A DNA stretch of 14,168 nucleotides from JBKHJZ01 sp046537875 (GCA_046537875.1 JBKHJZ010000077.1:1-14168); one strand, 5' to 3'; positions 6,576-13,992 are shown, counted from the stretch's first letter. The notes: generated by a model from the sequence alone, not told the origin. Program-made: numbers and translations.

Positions 6576-7487
6576 TCAGGTGGTCGCGTCCTCCGCGGCG
6601 CCGGCCCCCAGCGCCGCCCGTAGCGCCTCGAGGAAGGCCTCGGGGCGGTCGCGCGCCGGGTCGTCGGCGCAGCCCTCGATCACGTGCAGCGGCCAGCCGT
6701 ACCGGGCGCTCACGGCCTCGGCGACGGCGACCCGGTTCGCCCGGTCCTCCCGGCCCCAGATCAGGGTGGTGGGGACGCGGATCCGGGCCAGATCCTCCGG
6801 TGGGATCCGGGGCAGGCCGAGCTCGCGCATCATCCGGCGCACGGTGCGGGTGGCCGGGGACCGTGCCCCGGCGAGGGTGTACTCCCGGTATGGACCCCAG
6901 CGGTCGCCCATGTCGCGGACCAGCCCGTCGAGGTCGGCCGAGCAGTGCCGCATGAAGCGGGTGTACGTGCGCTCGTTCGGCCGCGCCTGGACGCCGATCA
7001 TGGCGAGGGCGAACCCGGGGGCCGGGCGGAAGCGTGCCAGTCCCAGGCTGTCCACCAACACGAGATGGCGCAGCCGGTCCCCGCTCGTGGCGGCGAATCG
7101 GGCGGCGATGGCGCCGCCGAGCACGTGGCCCACGAGCACGGGCGGTGCCGGGCACGTCCGGGTGATCAGGTCGTCGAGCCAGGCCGAGGCCCGCTCACGG
7201 GTCAGCGGCACGTCGGGTGTCGCCGAGGACCCGTGGGCGGGCAGGTCCGGTGCGATCACCCGGTGGGTGCGCACCAGGTCGGGGATGACGCGCAGCCACT
7301 TCGCCGCGAACTCGCCCGGCCCGTGCAGGAGAACGATCGGCTGACCGTCGCCGCCTTCGAGCACCGCGGTCGGGATGTCGGCGAGCGTGAGGCTCCGCTC
7401 GCTCACGGGAAGGCCGGCGAGCAGCCGTTCCCGTGCCCCGTCGTGCCCGGGTGCAGCGCCTCTGTCGGCTCCTTCGTGCCGGTCCAT
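6576..7487 (-). CDS. Alpha/beta-hydrolase-fold protein lacking catalytic Ser and His (probable non-enzymatic)
   Basis: 303 aa from the ATG at 7487, chosen because GGAGG (7493-7497) sits 5 nt upstream; the GTG at 7493 overlaps that site. The fold is clear: the HGPG oxyanion-type turn at 55-58, a strand then APDLPAHGSS at 79-88, a nucleophile elbow, and IWGRED with acid Asp248 near the C-terminus. The elbow reads GHVLGG, with Val122 where Ser (or Asp/Cys) is needed. The segment that usually carries the catalytic His (C-G-H-x-P-x-x-E) reads CADDPARDRPE at 273-283 with no His. Two of three triad members are therefore missing although the frame is intact, suggesting a ligand-binding or protein-partner role, or an unconventional active site. 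It lies 122 nt after pgl and is followed by a strong terminator-like hairpin. Substrate unknown. Confidence 0.85.
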   Translation of the reverse strand: MDRHEGADRGAAPGHDGARERLLAGLPVSERSLTLADIPTAVLEGGDGQPIVLLHGPGEFAAKWLRVIPDLVRTHRVIAPDLPAHGSSATPDVPLTRERASAWLDDLITRTCPAPPVLVGHVLGGAIAARFAATSGDRLRHLVLVDSLGLARFRPAPGFALAMIGVQARPNERTYTRFMRHCSADLDGLVRDMGDRWGPYREYTLAGARSPATRTVRRMMRELGLPRIPPEDLARIRVPTTLIWGREDRANRVAVAEAVSARYGWPLHVIEGCADDPARDRPEAFLEALRAALGAGAAEDATT

Positions 7488-7609
7488 GGCCACCTCCGCG
7501 TCGTCGGGACCGTGTCGTCGCGGAACCTACGGGGGGCGTCGCTCCGCCGCATCGGGAGGATCGTGCAACCTCGCCACCCGGCGTCGTGGGTCGTTCTGCG
7601 TAGTCCGGG

Positions 7610-8284
7610 TCAGGCGAGGTCGCCGGTGGCGGCCGGGTCGGCGATCCACAGCAGGCGCTCGGCGCGCACACGGGCGGCCGGCAGGGCGCTGTCACCCGCC
7701 ACCACCCGGGCGAGGGCGTCCCGCTTCTCCTCGCCGGCGACCGTGACCAGCACCAGGCGGGCACGCTCGATGCCCGCGTAGGTGAGCGTCATCCGCGGGT
7801 GCGGGTTGGTGCCGCTGGGGTCGTGGTTCATCACGACGAGCCGGCCGGGGTCGGCATCGAGCGCCGGTGAGCCCGGGAACAGCGATGCCGTGTGGCCGTC
7901 GGGGCCCATGCCCAGGTGCACCAGGTCGATCCGCCCGAGCTCTCCCAACCGGAGCTGGTACGGGTCCGCGCCGTCGTCGCAGCGCATCGGGAAGTTCGCG
8001 TTGACGGCCCCGACCCGCTCGAGCAGCGACTCGCGCACCATGCGGTAGTTCGAGTCGGGGTGGTCGAGGGGCACGCACCGCTCGTCGCCCCAGTAGATGT
8101 CGACCTTCCACCAGTCGATCTGGTTGCCCGCGTCGTCGGCCAGCCGCTCGTAGCAGCGGCGCGCCAGCTCGCCGCCCGACACCGCCACGGAGAACCGGTC
8201 GTGGGGGCGGCTGTGGAAGCCCTCGATCACGCGCTCGGCGAACTCGCCGGGCACGTCGTCCACCACTACGAGTTCGCCGTGCAC
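7610..8284 (-). CDS. pgl: 6-phosphogluconolactonase (Pgl/DevB type)
   Basis: Hydrolyses 6-phosphoglucono-1,5-lactone to 6-phosphogluconate in the oxidative pentose-phosphate pathway, in the cytoplasm. At 224 aa it is close to the usual 230-260. Signatures of the sugar-phosphate isomerase-like fold are present: SGG at 36-38, WGDERCVP at 65-72, and GMGPDGHTASLFPGS at 125-139 with the catalytic-loop His131. The GTG at 8284 is supported by GAGGAGG (8289-8295), 4 nt upstream. An ATG two bases upstream is in another frame. It follows tal by 112 nt that contain a large hairpin. In many actinobacteria zwf and opcA stand between tal and pgl; here they do not. Confidence 0.94.
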   Translation of the reverse strand: MHGELVVVDDVPGEFAERVIEGFHSRPHDRFSVAVSGGELARRCYERLADDAGNQIDWWKVDIYWGDERCVPLDHPDSNYRMVRESLLERVGAVNANFPMRCDDGADPYQLRLGELGRIDLVHLGMGPDGHTASLFPGSPALDADPGRLVVMNHDPSGTNPHPRMTLTYAGIERARLVLVTVAGEEKRDALARVVAGDSALPAARVRAERLLWIADPAATGDLA

Positions 8285-8340
8285 ATCGCCTCCTCGTGGC
8301 GCCGGCCAGCTTCGCGCACCGGTGGCACGCCGCGCTCGCT

Positions 8341-8382
8341 CTCCCGCACGGGCCCGGGGACGGGGGCCGTCGCCCGCGGGAG
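8341..8382 (-). terminator. Long hairpin after tal, terminator or attenuator before pgl
   Basis: CTCCCGC (8341-8347) pairs with GCGGGAG (8376-8382). The stem continues with GGGC (8350-8353) pairing GCCC (8372-8375) past a 2-nt bulge, giving 11 bp, and the loop can fold further (GACG/CGTC). It begins 14 nt after the tal stop at 8397-8399. No T-tract. It may end the tkt-tal message, reduce read-through into pgl, or mark an RNA-processing point. Confidence 0.5.
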
Positions 8383-8396
8383 GCCCGCTCGGTTCC

Positions 8397-9500
8397 TCAG
8401 GACCGGCTGCTCCGCAGGGCCGCCGCCTTGGACTCCAGTGCGGCCGTCAGCTCGTCGAAGCTCTTGGCGAACGATGCCACGCCCTGCTCCTCGAGAACCC
8501 GGCTGACGTCCGCGAGATCGACGCCGGCCTCGCCGAGCCGGTCGAGGGCCGCCGCTGCCGCATCGGGGTCGGCGTCCAGCGTGCGGGAGAGCGTGCCGTG
8601 GTCACCGAACGCCGCCAGCGTTCCCTCGGGCATCGTGTTCACGGTGTCGGGACCGATGAGCGAGTCGACGTACAGCGTGTCGGGGTACGCCGGGTTCTTC
8701 GTCGAGGTCGACGCCCACAGCGGTCGCTGGACACGGGCGCCACGTGCCGCAAGGGCCTCCCACCGCGGGCCGCTGAAGTGCTCGCGGAACACCTGATAGG
8801 CCAGCCGGGCCTGCGCCACCGCCGCCGTGCCCCGGAGCGCACGGGCCTCCTCGGTGCCGATCGCGTCGAGGCGGCGGTCGACCTCGGTGTCGACCCGGCT
8901 GACGAAGAAGGATGCCACGCTGGAGATGCCGGACAGGTCGGCGCCGTGGGCCTCGAGGCCCTCGAGGTAGGCGCCGATGACCTGCTCGTAGCGCTCGAGG
9001 CCGAAGATCAGCGTGACGTTGATGCTGTGACCCTCGGCGATGAGGGTGCGGATCGCGCCGACACCGGCGACCGTGGCGGGCACCTTGACGAAGAGGTTGG
9101 GCCGGGCGATCCGGGCGTGCAGGTCGCGCGCGGCGTGCTCGGTCGGCCCCTGCTCGTTCGCGAGGTCGGGCGCCACCTCGATCGACACGTACCCGTCGAC
9201 GCCCCCGCTCTCGTCGTGGACCGGGCGGAGCACCCGCAGCGCACCGAGGATGTCGTCGACCGCGAGGTCCCAGTAGGACTCCTCGGTCGTGCGGTTCGCC
9301 GCAACGAGGTCGGCGATCTGGTCGTCGTACTCGGCCGACCCGGCGATCGCCTTCTGGAAGATCGTCGGGTTCCACGTGACGCCGCGCACCCCGTCCTCGA
9401 CCCAGCGGGCCAGCTCACCGCCCGTGAGCCAGCCCCGCCGGAGGTTGTCGAGCCAGGGGCTCTGGCCGTGCTCGTAGTAGAGATCGTGGAGGCGACTCAT
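8397..9500 (-). CDS. tal: Transaldolase
   Basis: Transfers a dihydroxyacetone unit from sedoheptulose 7-phosphate to glyceraldehyde 3-phosphate in the non-oxidative pentose-phosphate pathway. 367 aa, the size of the monofunctional actinobacterial type. It has the N-terminal VTWNPTIFQKAI motif at 41-52, the Schiff-base Lys139 in NLFVKVPAT, SINVTLIF at 159-166, and TSTKNPAYPDTLYVDSLIGP at 265-284. It is not fused to glucose-6-phosphate isomerase as in some relatives. The ATG at 9500 overlaps the tkt stop by four bases (ATGA, 9497-9500), and AGGAGG sits 7 nt upstream inside tkt, so tkt and tal are translationally coupled. A hairpin follows its stop. Confidence 0.96.
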   Translation of the reverse strand: MSRLHDLYYEHGQSPWLDNLRRGWLTGGELARWVEDGVRGVTWNPTIFQKAIAGSAEYDDQIADLVAANRTTEESYWDLAVDDILGALRVLRPVHDESGGVDGYVSIEVAPDLANEQGPTEHAARDLHARIARPNLFVKVPATVAGVGAIRTLIAEGHSINVTLIFGLERYEQVIGAYLEGLEAHGADLSGISSVASFFVSRVDTEVDRRLDAIGTEEARALRGTAAVAQARLAYQVFREHFSGPRWEALAARGARVQRPLWASTSTKNPAYPDTLYVDSLIGPDTVNTMPEGTLAAFGDHGTLSRTLDADPDAAAAALDRLGEAGVDLADVSRVLEEQGVASFAKSFDELTAALESKAAALRSSRS

Positions 9501-11476
9501 TGGGGATCCTCCTGCAGGTCGCGGACGAGCTGCCGGGCGCGCTCGGCGACGGTGTCCGGCGTGTAGCCGAACCTGGCGAGCGCCACCGCGCCGGGTGCCG
9601 AGGCGCCGAACCGGTCGATGCTCAAGCTGTCGTCGGCCCACCGGTCCCACCCCAGGCTGGCACCGGCCTCCACGGCCAGCGTCGGCACCTCGGGGGGCAG
9701 CACGGCGTTCTGGTAGTCATCGGGTTGCGCCGCGAACAGGTCCCACGAGGGCATCGACACGACCCGGGCCGACACGCCGGCCTGGTCCAGGACGCCCTTG
9801 GCGTCGACGCACACGGCGACCTCGCTCCCGGTCGCGACGAGCACCACGTCGGGCGACTCGGTGTCGATCAGCACGTAGGCGCCCCGCTCGACAGCCGCCC
9901 CCGCGGTGCCCTCGAGGACGGGAACGCCCTGCCGGGTGAGCACGAGCGCGGTGGGACCGTCGGACTCGACCGCGATGCGCCAGGCGGCCGCCGTCTCGTT
10001 GGCGTCGGCGGGACGCAGCATCCGCAGGTGCGGGATCGCCCGGAGCGAGGCCAGGTGCTCGATCGGCTGGTGGGTGGGGCCGTCCTCACCGAGGCCGACG
10101 GAGTCGTGCGTGAAGGCGAACAGCTCCTTGTAGCCCGACATGGCGGCCAAGCGGAGGGCCGGGCGCATGTAGTCGCTGAAGACGAGGAACGTGCCGCCGA
10201 CCGGGATGACGCCGCCGTGAGCCGCCATGCCGCCCATCGCCCCGGCCATGGCGTGCTCGCGCACCCCGAAGTAGATCTGCCGCCCCCCGTGGTCGGTGGC
10301 GGACTGGACGCCGCGGTCCTCGATCACGGTGCCGGTGTTGCCGGTGAGGTCGGCGCCGCCGCCGATGAGGCCGGGTACGACGTCGGCGAGGGCGGAGATG
10401 CACGCTGCGCTCGCCTTGCGGGTGGCCAGCGTCTCCCCGGCCTCCCACGTGGGCAGCGCGTCCCGCCACCCGGGGAGCCCCCGGAGCCCGATGCACGCCT
10501 CGTACACCTCGCGCTCCGTGGTGTGCTCGGCGAGGCGCTTCTCCCATGCCTCCCGCTGCTCGCGCCCGCGCCGCCCCGCCTCCCGGTACATCTCGGCGAC
10601 GTCGTCGGGCACCCAGAAGGTCTCGTCGGGCGGGAGCCCCAGGATCTCCTTGGTCCGGGCGACCTCCTCGTCGCCGAACGGGCTGCCGTGTGCGGCGGCG
10701 GTGTCGGTGAACCCCGGGGACGGCCATCCGATGTGGCTGCGGAGGACGAGCAGGGACGGGGCGTCCTCGATCGCGGCGGCGCGCCGGAGCGCCGCCTCCA
10801 GAACCTCCGTGTCGTTGGCGGCCTCGCCCAGGCGCTCGACGTGCCAGCCGTAGCTCTCGAAGCGGCCGGCGGCCTCGTCGGAGAGGGCGATCTCGGTGGA
10901 GCCGTCGATCGTGATGTGGTTGTCGTCGTAGACGTACACGAGCCGGCCCAGCCCGAGGTGACCGGCCAGCGACGCCGCCTCGTGGCTGACGCCCTCCATC
11001 AGGTCGCCGTCGCTGCAGATCACGTAGGTGTGGTGGTCGCAGAGGTCGGGACCGAAGCGGGTCCGCAGCCAGCGCTCGGCGATGCCCATGCCGACCGCGT
11101 TGGCGAACCCCTGGCCGAGGGGCCCGGTGGTGACCTCGACACCCGGGGTGTGGCGCGCCTCGGGGTGGCCGGGTGTCTGCGAGCCCCACTGCCGGAAGGC
11201 CCGGAGGTCCTCGCGCGTCAGCCCCTGCCCGGTGAGGTGGAGCATCGAGTAGAGGAGGATCGACGCGTGGCCCGCCGAGAGCACGAAGCGGTCGCGGTCG
11301 GGCCAGTCGGGGGCGTCGGCGTCGTAGCGGAGGATGCGCGTCCACAGCACGTGGGCCAGCGGGGCCAGTGCCATCGCCGTCCCCGGGTGGCCGCTGTTCG
11401 CCGCCTGGGGCGCGTCCATCGCCAGGCCCCGGATGACATCGATGCCGCGCTGCTCGAGGGAGGGCTCAGCGGTCAT
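9497..11476 (-). CDS. tkt: Transketolase
   Basis: Thiamine-diphosphate enzyme moving two-carbon units between ketose and aldose phosphates in the pentose-phosphate pathway. 659 aa, near the usual 660-700. N-terminal domain: NSGHPGTAMA at 27-36, SAGHASILLY at 67-76, and the TPP/Mg motif SDGDLMEG at 155-162 followed by DDNHITIDG. The pyrimidine-binding domain has FGVREHAM with the TPP-activating Glu407, then the C-terminal domain. The first position of the metal motif is Ser rather than the commoner Gly, which should not affect function. The ATG at 11476 lies 12 nt after the FIST stop; only a weak AGGG precedes it. It overlaps tal by 4 nt. Confidence 0.97.
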   Translation of the reverse strand: MTAEPSLEQRGIDVIRGLAMDAPQAANSGHPGTAMALAPLAHVLWTRILRYDADAPDWPDRDRFVLSAGHASILLYSMLHLTGQGLTREDLRAFRQWGSQTPGHPEARHTPGVEVTTGPLGQGFANAVGMGIAERWLRTRFGPDLCDHHTYVICSDGDLMEGVSHEAASLAGHLGLGRLVYVYDDNHITIDGSTEIALSDEAAGRFESYGWHVERLGEAANDTEVLEAALRRAAAIEDAPSLLVLRSHIGWPSPGFTDTAAAHGSPFGDEEVARTKEILGLPPDETFWVPDDVAEMYREAGRRGREQREAWEKRLAEHTTEREVYEACIGLRGLPGWRDALPTWEAGETLATRKASAACISALADVVPGLIGGGADLTGNTGTVIEDRGVQSATDHGGRQIYFGVREHAMAGAMGGMAAHGGVIPVGGTFLVFSDYMRPALRLAAMSGYKELFAFTHDSVGLGEDGPTHQPIEHLASLRAIPHLRMLRPADANETAAAWRIAVESDGPTALVLTRQGVPVLEGTAGAAVERGAYVLIDTESPDVVLVATGSEVAVCVDAKGVLDQAGVSARVVSMPSWDLFAAQPDDYQNAVLPPEVPTLAVEAGASLGWDRWADDSLSIDRFGASAPGAVALARFGYTPDTVAERARQLVRDLQEDPQ

Positions 11477-11488
11477 GCGAGGTCAACC

Positions 11489-12667
11489 CTACTGGCCGGT
11501 ACCCCCGGAGCCGACGGACGGTGGGTGGCCGAACACGGCGACGCTGGCGGTGAAGCCGTGCACGAAGCTGCGGTCTCCCACCGGTCCGAGTTCGCCGGCG
11601 CAGAACATGCCGGCCAGCGCGGAGGTGCCGAGCGCATCGCTGACGGCGCCGGCGTCGTGATCCGGGGTGCCGAAGAGGCGCCGGCCCCGGCCGTTGCAGG
11701 TGAACACGAGCGCACCGGCGCCCGCCACGTCGGCGAGCACCGTCCAGAGGTCCTCGTCCGCACTGGCCGCGTCGCGCACCTGGAACTGCACCGTCGTGCC
11801 GACCGGCACCGTGGTGCCCACCACCAGCGCCCGCCGCCGGCGGTCCGCGCCGACGATGGTGCGCACCAGGAAGTCGCCGCGCCCGAAGGTGGCGCGGTGC
11901 TCGTCGATGGCGACGCCGATGTGCAGCCCGGCCGCCAGCTGGCCACGCTCGTCGGGGCTCGCGGCCGTCACGAGCTGGTCGAGCCGGTCGAGGGCGGGCA
12001 TCCCCGCGATCTCCAGGATCGTGTTGCCCTCGGCCGCGGTCACGATCATCGGATCGCCCACCGGCCGGCAGCCCTGTGAGACGACCGTGGCGGCGAGCGC
12101 CCCGGGCGGCAGAAGCGCACCCACCCCGCCGTCGTCGAACATCTCGCCGTCGAGGACGAGGCGGTTGCCGCCGGGCCCGGCCCCCGCCGAGGCCAGGCCC
12201 CCGACCACCGGGAGCGCCACGCCGGCGTCGGCCATGCCGTCGAGGATGGCGTCGATCGGCAACGAGAACGGGTCGGCGACGAGCAGGAGCGTGCCCCCGG
12301 TGGCCAGCAGCTCCCCGGACAGACCCGAGACGGCCAGCCCGCTCGGGGTCCGGGTCGCGGTCATCCGCACCGGGCGGGGGCGATCGGGAAGGCGGGCGGC
12401 GAACAGCGAGAGCCCGGGCCCGTCCTCGGCTTCGGTCTGGCCACCCAGCACGGCGACCGCGGTGGCGCCGAACACGACGCCCGGGTGGAGCACCCGGCGC
12501 ACGGTGGCGGCGACGTCGGCGAGGGCGTCCCGGTGGTGCACCGTGCAGAACAGCGCAGCGATGTCGGGGGCGTCGCCGACCTGCTCGAGCACGCGACCCA
12601 CCACGTGGCCGGTGGCCTCGGCCGCCTCGGGGTGCTGCGACAGTGCGCTCCCGTGGGTGGCGGCCAC
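11489..12667 (-). CDS. FIST domain protein (FIST_N plus FIST_C), standalone sensor module
   Basis: FIST domains are predicted small-ligand sensory modules, proposed to bind amino acids, often fused to kinases or cyclases; here no output domain is attached (392 aa, soluble). The FIST_N part spans about 30-205, including ATAVAVLGGQTE at 68-79 and VVGGLASAG at 154-162. FIST_C spans about 210-380 with the diagnostic TCNGRGRRLFG at 323-333, FCAGELGPVG at 355-364 and HGFTASVAVF at 370-379. The start is GTG 12667, 3 nt after the upstream gene's stop; GGGGAG lies 10 nt upstream. It is 12 nt from tkt, so the ligand sensor and sugar enzymes are likely co-transcribed. The output partner is unknown; the upstream DUF protein is one candidate. 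Confidence 0.92.
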   Translation of the reverse strand: MAATHGSALSQHPEAAEATGHVVGRVLEQVGDAPDIAALFCTVHHRDALADVAATVRRVLHPGVVFGATAVAVLGGQTEAEDGPGLSLFAARLPDRPRPVRMTATRTPSGLAVSGLSGELLATGGTLLLVADPFSLPIDAILDGMADAGVALPVVGGLASAGAGPGGNRLVLDGEMFDDGGVGALLPPGALAATVVSQGCRPVGDPMIVTAAEGNTILEIAGMPALDRLDQLVTAASPDERGQLAAGLHIGVAIDEHRATFGRGDFLVRTIVGADRRRRALVVGTTVPVGTTVQFQVRDAASADEDLWTVLADVAGAGALVFTCNGRGRRLFGTPDHDAGAVSDALGTSALAGMFCAGELGPVGDRSFVHGFTASVAVFGHPPSVGSGGTGQ

Positions 12668-12670
12668 GGC

Positions 12671-13069
12671 TCACACGCTCCCCGGGCCGGGGACGAGGGT
12701 CAGCGGCACCACCGTGACGCTCCCGTCGCCGATGCGGCAGTGCGCCTCGATTGTGCCGTAGTCCGGCATCTCCAGCTCGGCCCGCACCAGCCGGTAGGTG
12801 AACTTGCCCGGCTCCACCTGCAGGGGTTGCACGTTGCGGGCGACCTGCTCGCCGCCGTCGCGCCGGAAGACCACCTCGAGCACGCCCTGCCCTGGCTCGT
12901 CCGGTGTCCCCCGCACCAGCACGATCAGATGCGGGGTCAGGGTGAGGGGCGGTGGCTCGTCCGCGACCGTCGAGAAGTGCACGCCGCCGAGATCGATCAG
13001 GGTCGGACCGCCCTCGAACGTCGGTCGCATGTCGATCGCCTCGATGAAGAGCGCAGCGACGATGTCCAT
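12671..13069 (-). CDS. 132-aa all-beta protein, resembles DUF6941; function unknown
   Basis: Reads as alternating beta strands: MDIVAALFIEAIDM, an early GGPTLIDLGG turn, LTPHLIVLVRG at about 44-54, VLEVVFRRDGG, FTYRLVRAELEMPDYG, and a final VTVVPLTLVP. This layout (an N-terminal strand, then a C2-like sandwich ending in Y-G-x-I-E-A) resembles the DUF6941 family as I recall it; I cannot confirm that here. No signal peptide or cysteine cluster. The ATG at 13069 has only a weak GGCGG upstream, but TAGCGT (13077-13082) lies 7 nt before it, which fits a leaderless start. It appears to be the first gene of a unit with FIST (3 nt apart), tkt and tal. It may be a structural or ligand partner of the FIST protein, which is inference. 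Confidence 0.8.
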   Translation of the reverse strand: MDIVAALFIEAIDMRPTFEGGPTLIDLGGVHFSTVADEPPPLTLTPHLIVLVRGTPDEPGQGVLEVVFRRDGGEQVARNVQPLQVEPGKFTYRLVRAELEMPDYGTIEAHCRIGDGSVTVVPLTLVPGPGSV

Positions 13070-13076
13070 GCCGCCA

Positions 13077-13082
13077 ACGCTA
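13077..13082 (-). promoter_or_regulatory. Candidate -10 element (TAGCGT) of the DUF-FIST-tkt-tal unit
   Basis: TAGCGT followed by 7 nt and ATG matches the leaderless spacing also seen before fbiC. The preceding desaturase gene ends at 13131, leaving 61 nt for a promoter. No clear -35. Confidence 0.4.
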
Positions 13083-13130
13083 CGGGCTGCGTGCGGGCGC
13101 GTGGACGTGTTCGCGTGGGCCCGGGCCGGG

Positions 13131-13874
13131 CTACGCGGCGCGGGCCGCCGGGCGGGGCGCCCGCTCGTGGCGCACCGTGGCCAGCTTGAGGCGACGGAGC
13201 GCCACGATGAGCGGCCAGGCGGGATCCGCCTCGCCCCGCCGGAACGCGAGGCGGGCCGCGGTGGGCGCGGCGTGGTGGTTGTTGTGCAGGCCCTCGCCGG
13301 CGGTGATCCACGCCAGCCACTGGAGGTTGGTGCCGCTGTTGTCGTGCGGGCGCGCCCCGAAGGTGTGGCCCACGGCGTTGATGGCGGCGTTGAGCGAGAG
13401 GTACGCGGTCGCGTGCCACACCGCGGCCACCAGGCCCCACGCCGGCCCGAGCACCGCGATCAGCAGGGCGATGCCGACGCCGAGCCCCAGCCAGGCGCGG
13501 TCGAACAGCACGCGGTCCCAACGGTCGGCCGGGAGGTCGCGGGCGTAGCGGCGGACGGTGACGCCGTCGCGGGCGGTGCGGCGGTAGAGAGCGGCGTTGG
13601 TCAGCTGGACCCGCACCCAGCCGAGCAGCGCGGGGGAGTGGGGATCGCCCTCCACGTCGGTGAACGCGTGGTGCTTGCGGTGGACGGCGGCCCACTCGCG
13701 GGGTCGGATGCCGGTGGTGAGCCAGGTGAGCAGTCGCCCTGCGAACGTGACCCCGGGTGCGAGGGACAGGGCGCGATGGGCCAGCGCCCGGTGGAGGAAC
13801 ACGGTGGTGACGAGGGTGGCGAGCTGCGCGGTGGCGAAGCCGACGGCGAGCGCGAGCATGAGGGGGAGGAGCAC
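13131..13874 (-). CDS. Membrane fatty-acid desaturase, stearoyl-CoA/acyl-lipid delta-9 type
   Basis: Di-iron, oxygen-dependent enzyme that introduces a double bond into fatty acyl chains, adjusting membrane fluidity. 247 aa with hydrophobic segments at about 3-25, 42-55, 128-150 and 150-168. Every metal ligand of the stearoyl-CoA desaturase set is present: H28 and H33 (HRALAH), H65/H68/H69 (HRKHH), N166 and H170 (NAVGH), H197/H200/H201 (HNNHH). The length is short for the family (often 280-320), mainly through a trimmed N-terminus. GTG 13874 is preferred because it keeps the whole first membrane segment and TAGCCT (13881-13886) ends 6 nt before it; ATG 13859 is the alternative. A palindrome at 13892-13907 overlaps its promoter. 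Electron donor genes are not nearby. Confidence 0.93.
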   Translation of the reverse strand: MLLPLMLALAVGFATAQLATLVTTVFLHRALAHRALSLAPGVTFAGRLLTWLTTGIRPREWAAVHRKHHAFTDVEGDPHSPALLGWVRVQLTNAALYRRTARDGVTVRRYARDLPADRWDRVLFDRAWLGLGVGIALLIAVLGPAWGLVAAVWHATAYLSLNAAINAVGHTFGARPHDNSGTNLQWLAWITAGEGLHNNHHAAPTAARLAFRRGEADPAWPLIVALRRLKLATVRHERAPRPAARAA

Positions 13875-13880
13875 CAGGTC

Positions 13881-13891
13881 AGGCTACTCTA
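13881..13891 (-). promoter_or_regulatory. Overlapping -10 candidates of the desaturase gene
   Basis: TAGAGT (13886-13891) and TAGCCT (13881-13886) share one base and end 11 and 6 nt before the GTG at 13874. Either gives a leader of only a few bases or none. The operator palindrome directly abuts TAGAGT on the upstream side. Confidence 0.4.
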
Positions 13892-13907
13892 CCTACCAGT
13901 CGGTAGG
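13892..13907. promoter_or_regulatory. TetR-type operator palindrome CCTACC-N4-GGTAGG
   Basis: CCTACC (13892-13897) and GGTAGG (13902-13907) are perfect inverted arms around AGTC. The 16-bp element lies in the -35/-10 spacer of the desaturase promoter, where a bound protein would block transcription. TACC-N4-GGTA type palindromes are typical of TetR-family repressors, several of which sense acyl-CoA and control fatty-acid genes. No regulator gene lies inside the window. Confidence 0.55.
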
Positions 13908-13943
13908 CTAGGCGGCCGCGGTGGGCGACCACGCAGCTGGTGG

Positions 13944-13967
13944 GCCGCACCCATCCGAGGCTGCGGC
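13944..13967 (-). terminator. Possible terminator hairpin after the right-edge small gene
   Basis: GCCGCA (13944-13949) and TGCGGC (13962-13967) are perfect complements with a 12-nt loop, 26 nt after the stop at 13993. Moderate stability and no T-tract. Confidence 0.3.
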
Positions 13968-13992
13968 GTGCGTGCACCGGAGGAGACGCGCC

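Noticed and set aside
6436..7155. Extension of fbiC upstream, giving a fusion of about 1024 aa
   Set aside because: The added part is Arg/Pro-rich, lies in an alternate frame of the hydrolase gene and crosses a strong terminator-like hairpin; known FbiC proteins begin near the chosen start.
3823..7344. A 1173-codon open frame on the plus strand opposite LOG, fbiC and the hydrolase
   Set aside because: Low-complexity Val/Gly/Arg/Ala-rich translation with no motif, antisense to clear genes. Very high GC removes stop codons from opposite frames.
7488..7609. Terminator or promoter between pgl and the hydrolase gene
   Set aside because: Only a 4-5 bp ACCC/GGGT stem and an unsupported TAGGTT were found; neither is better than background.
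8397..9650. Start of transaldolase at 9650 rather than 9500
   Set aside because: The extra 50 residues overlap the end of tkt in another frame, while the ATG at 9500 has AGGAGG upstream and the usual tal N-terminus.
9500..12079. An 859-codon open frame on the plus strand opposite transketolase and FIST
   Set aside because: Same GC artefact; the minus strand encodes recognisable tkt and FIST motifs throughout.
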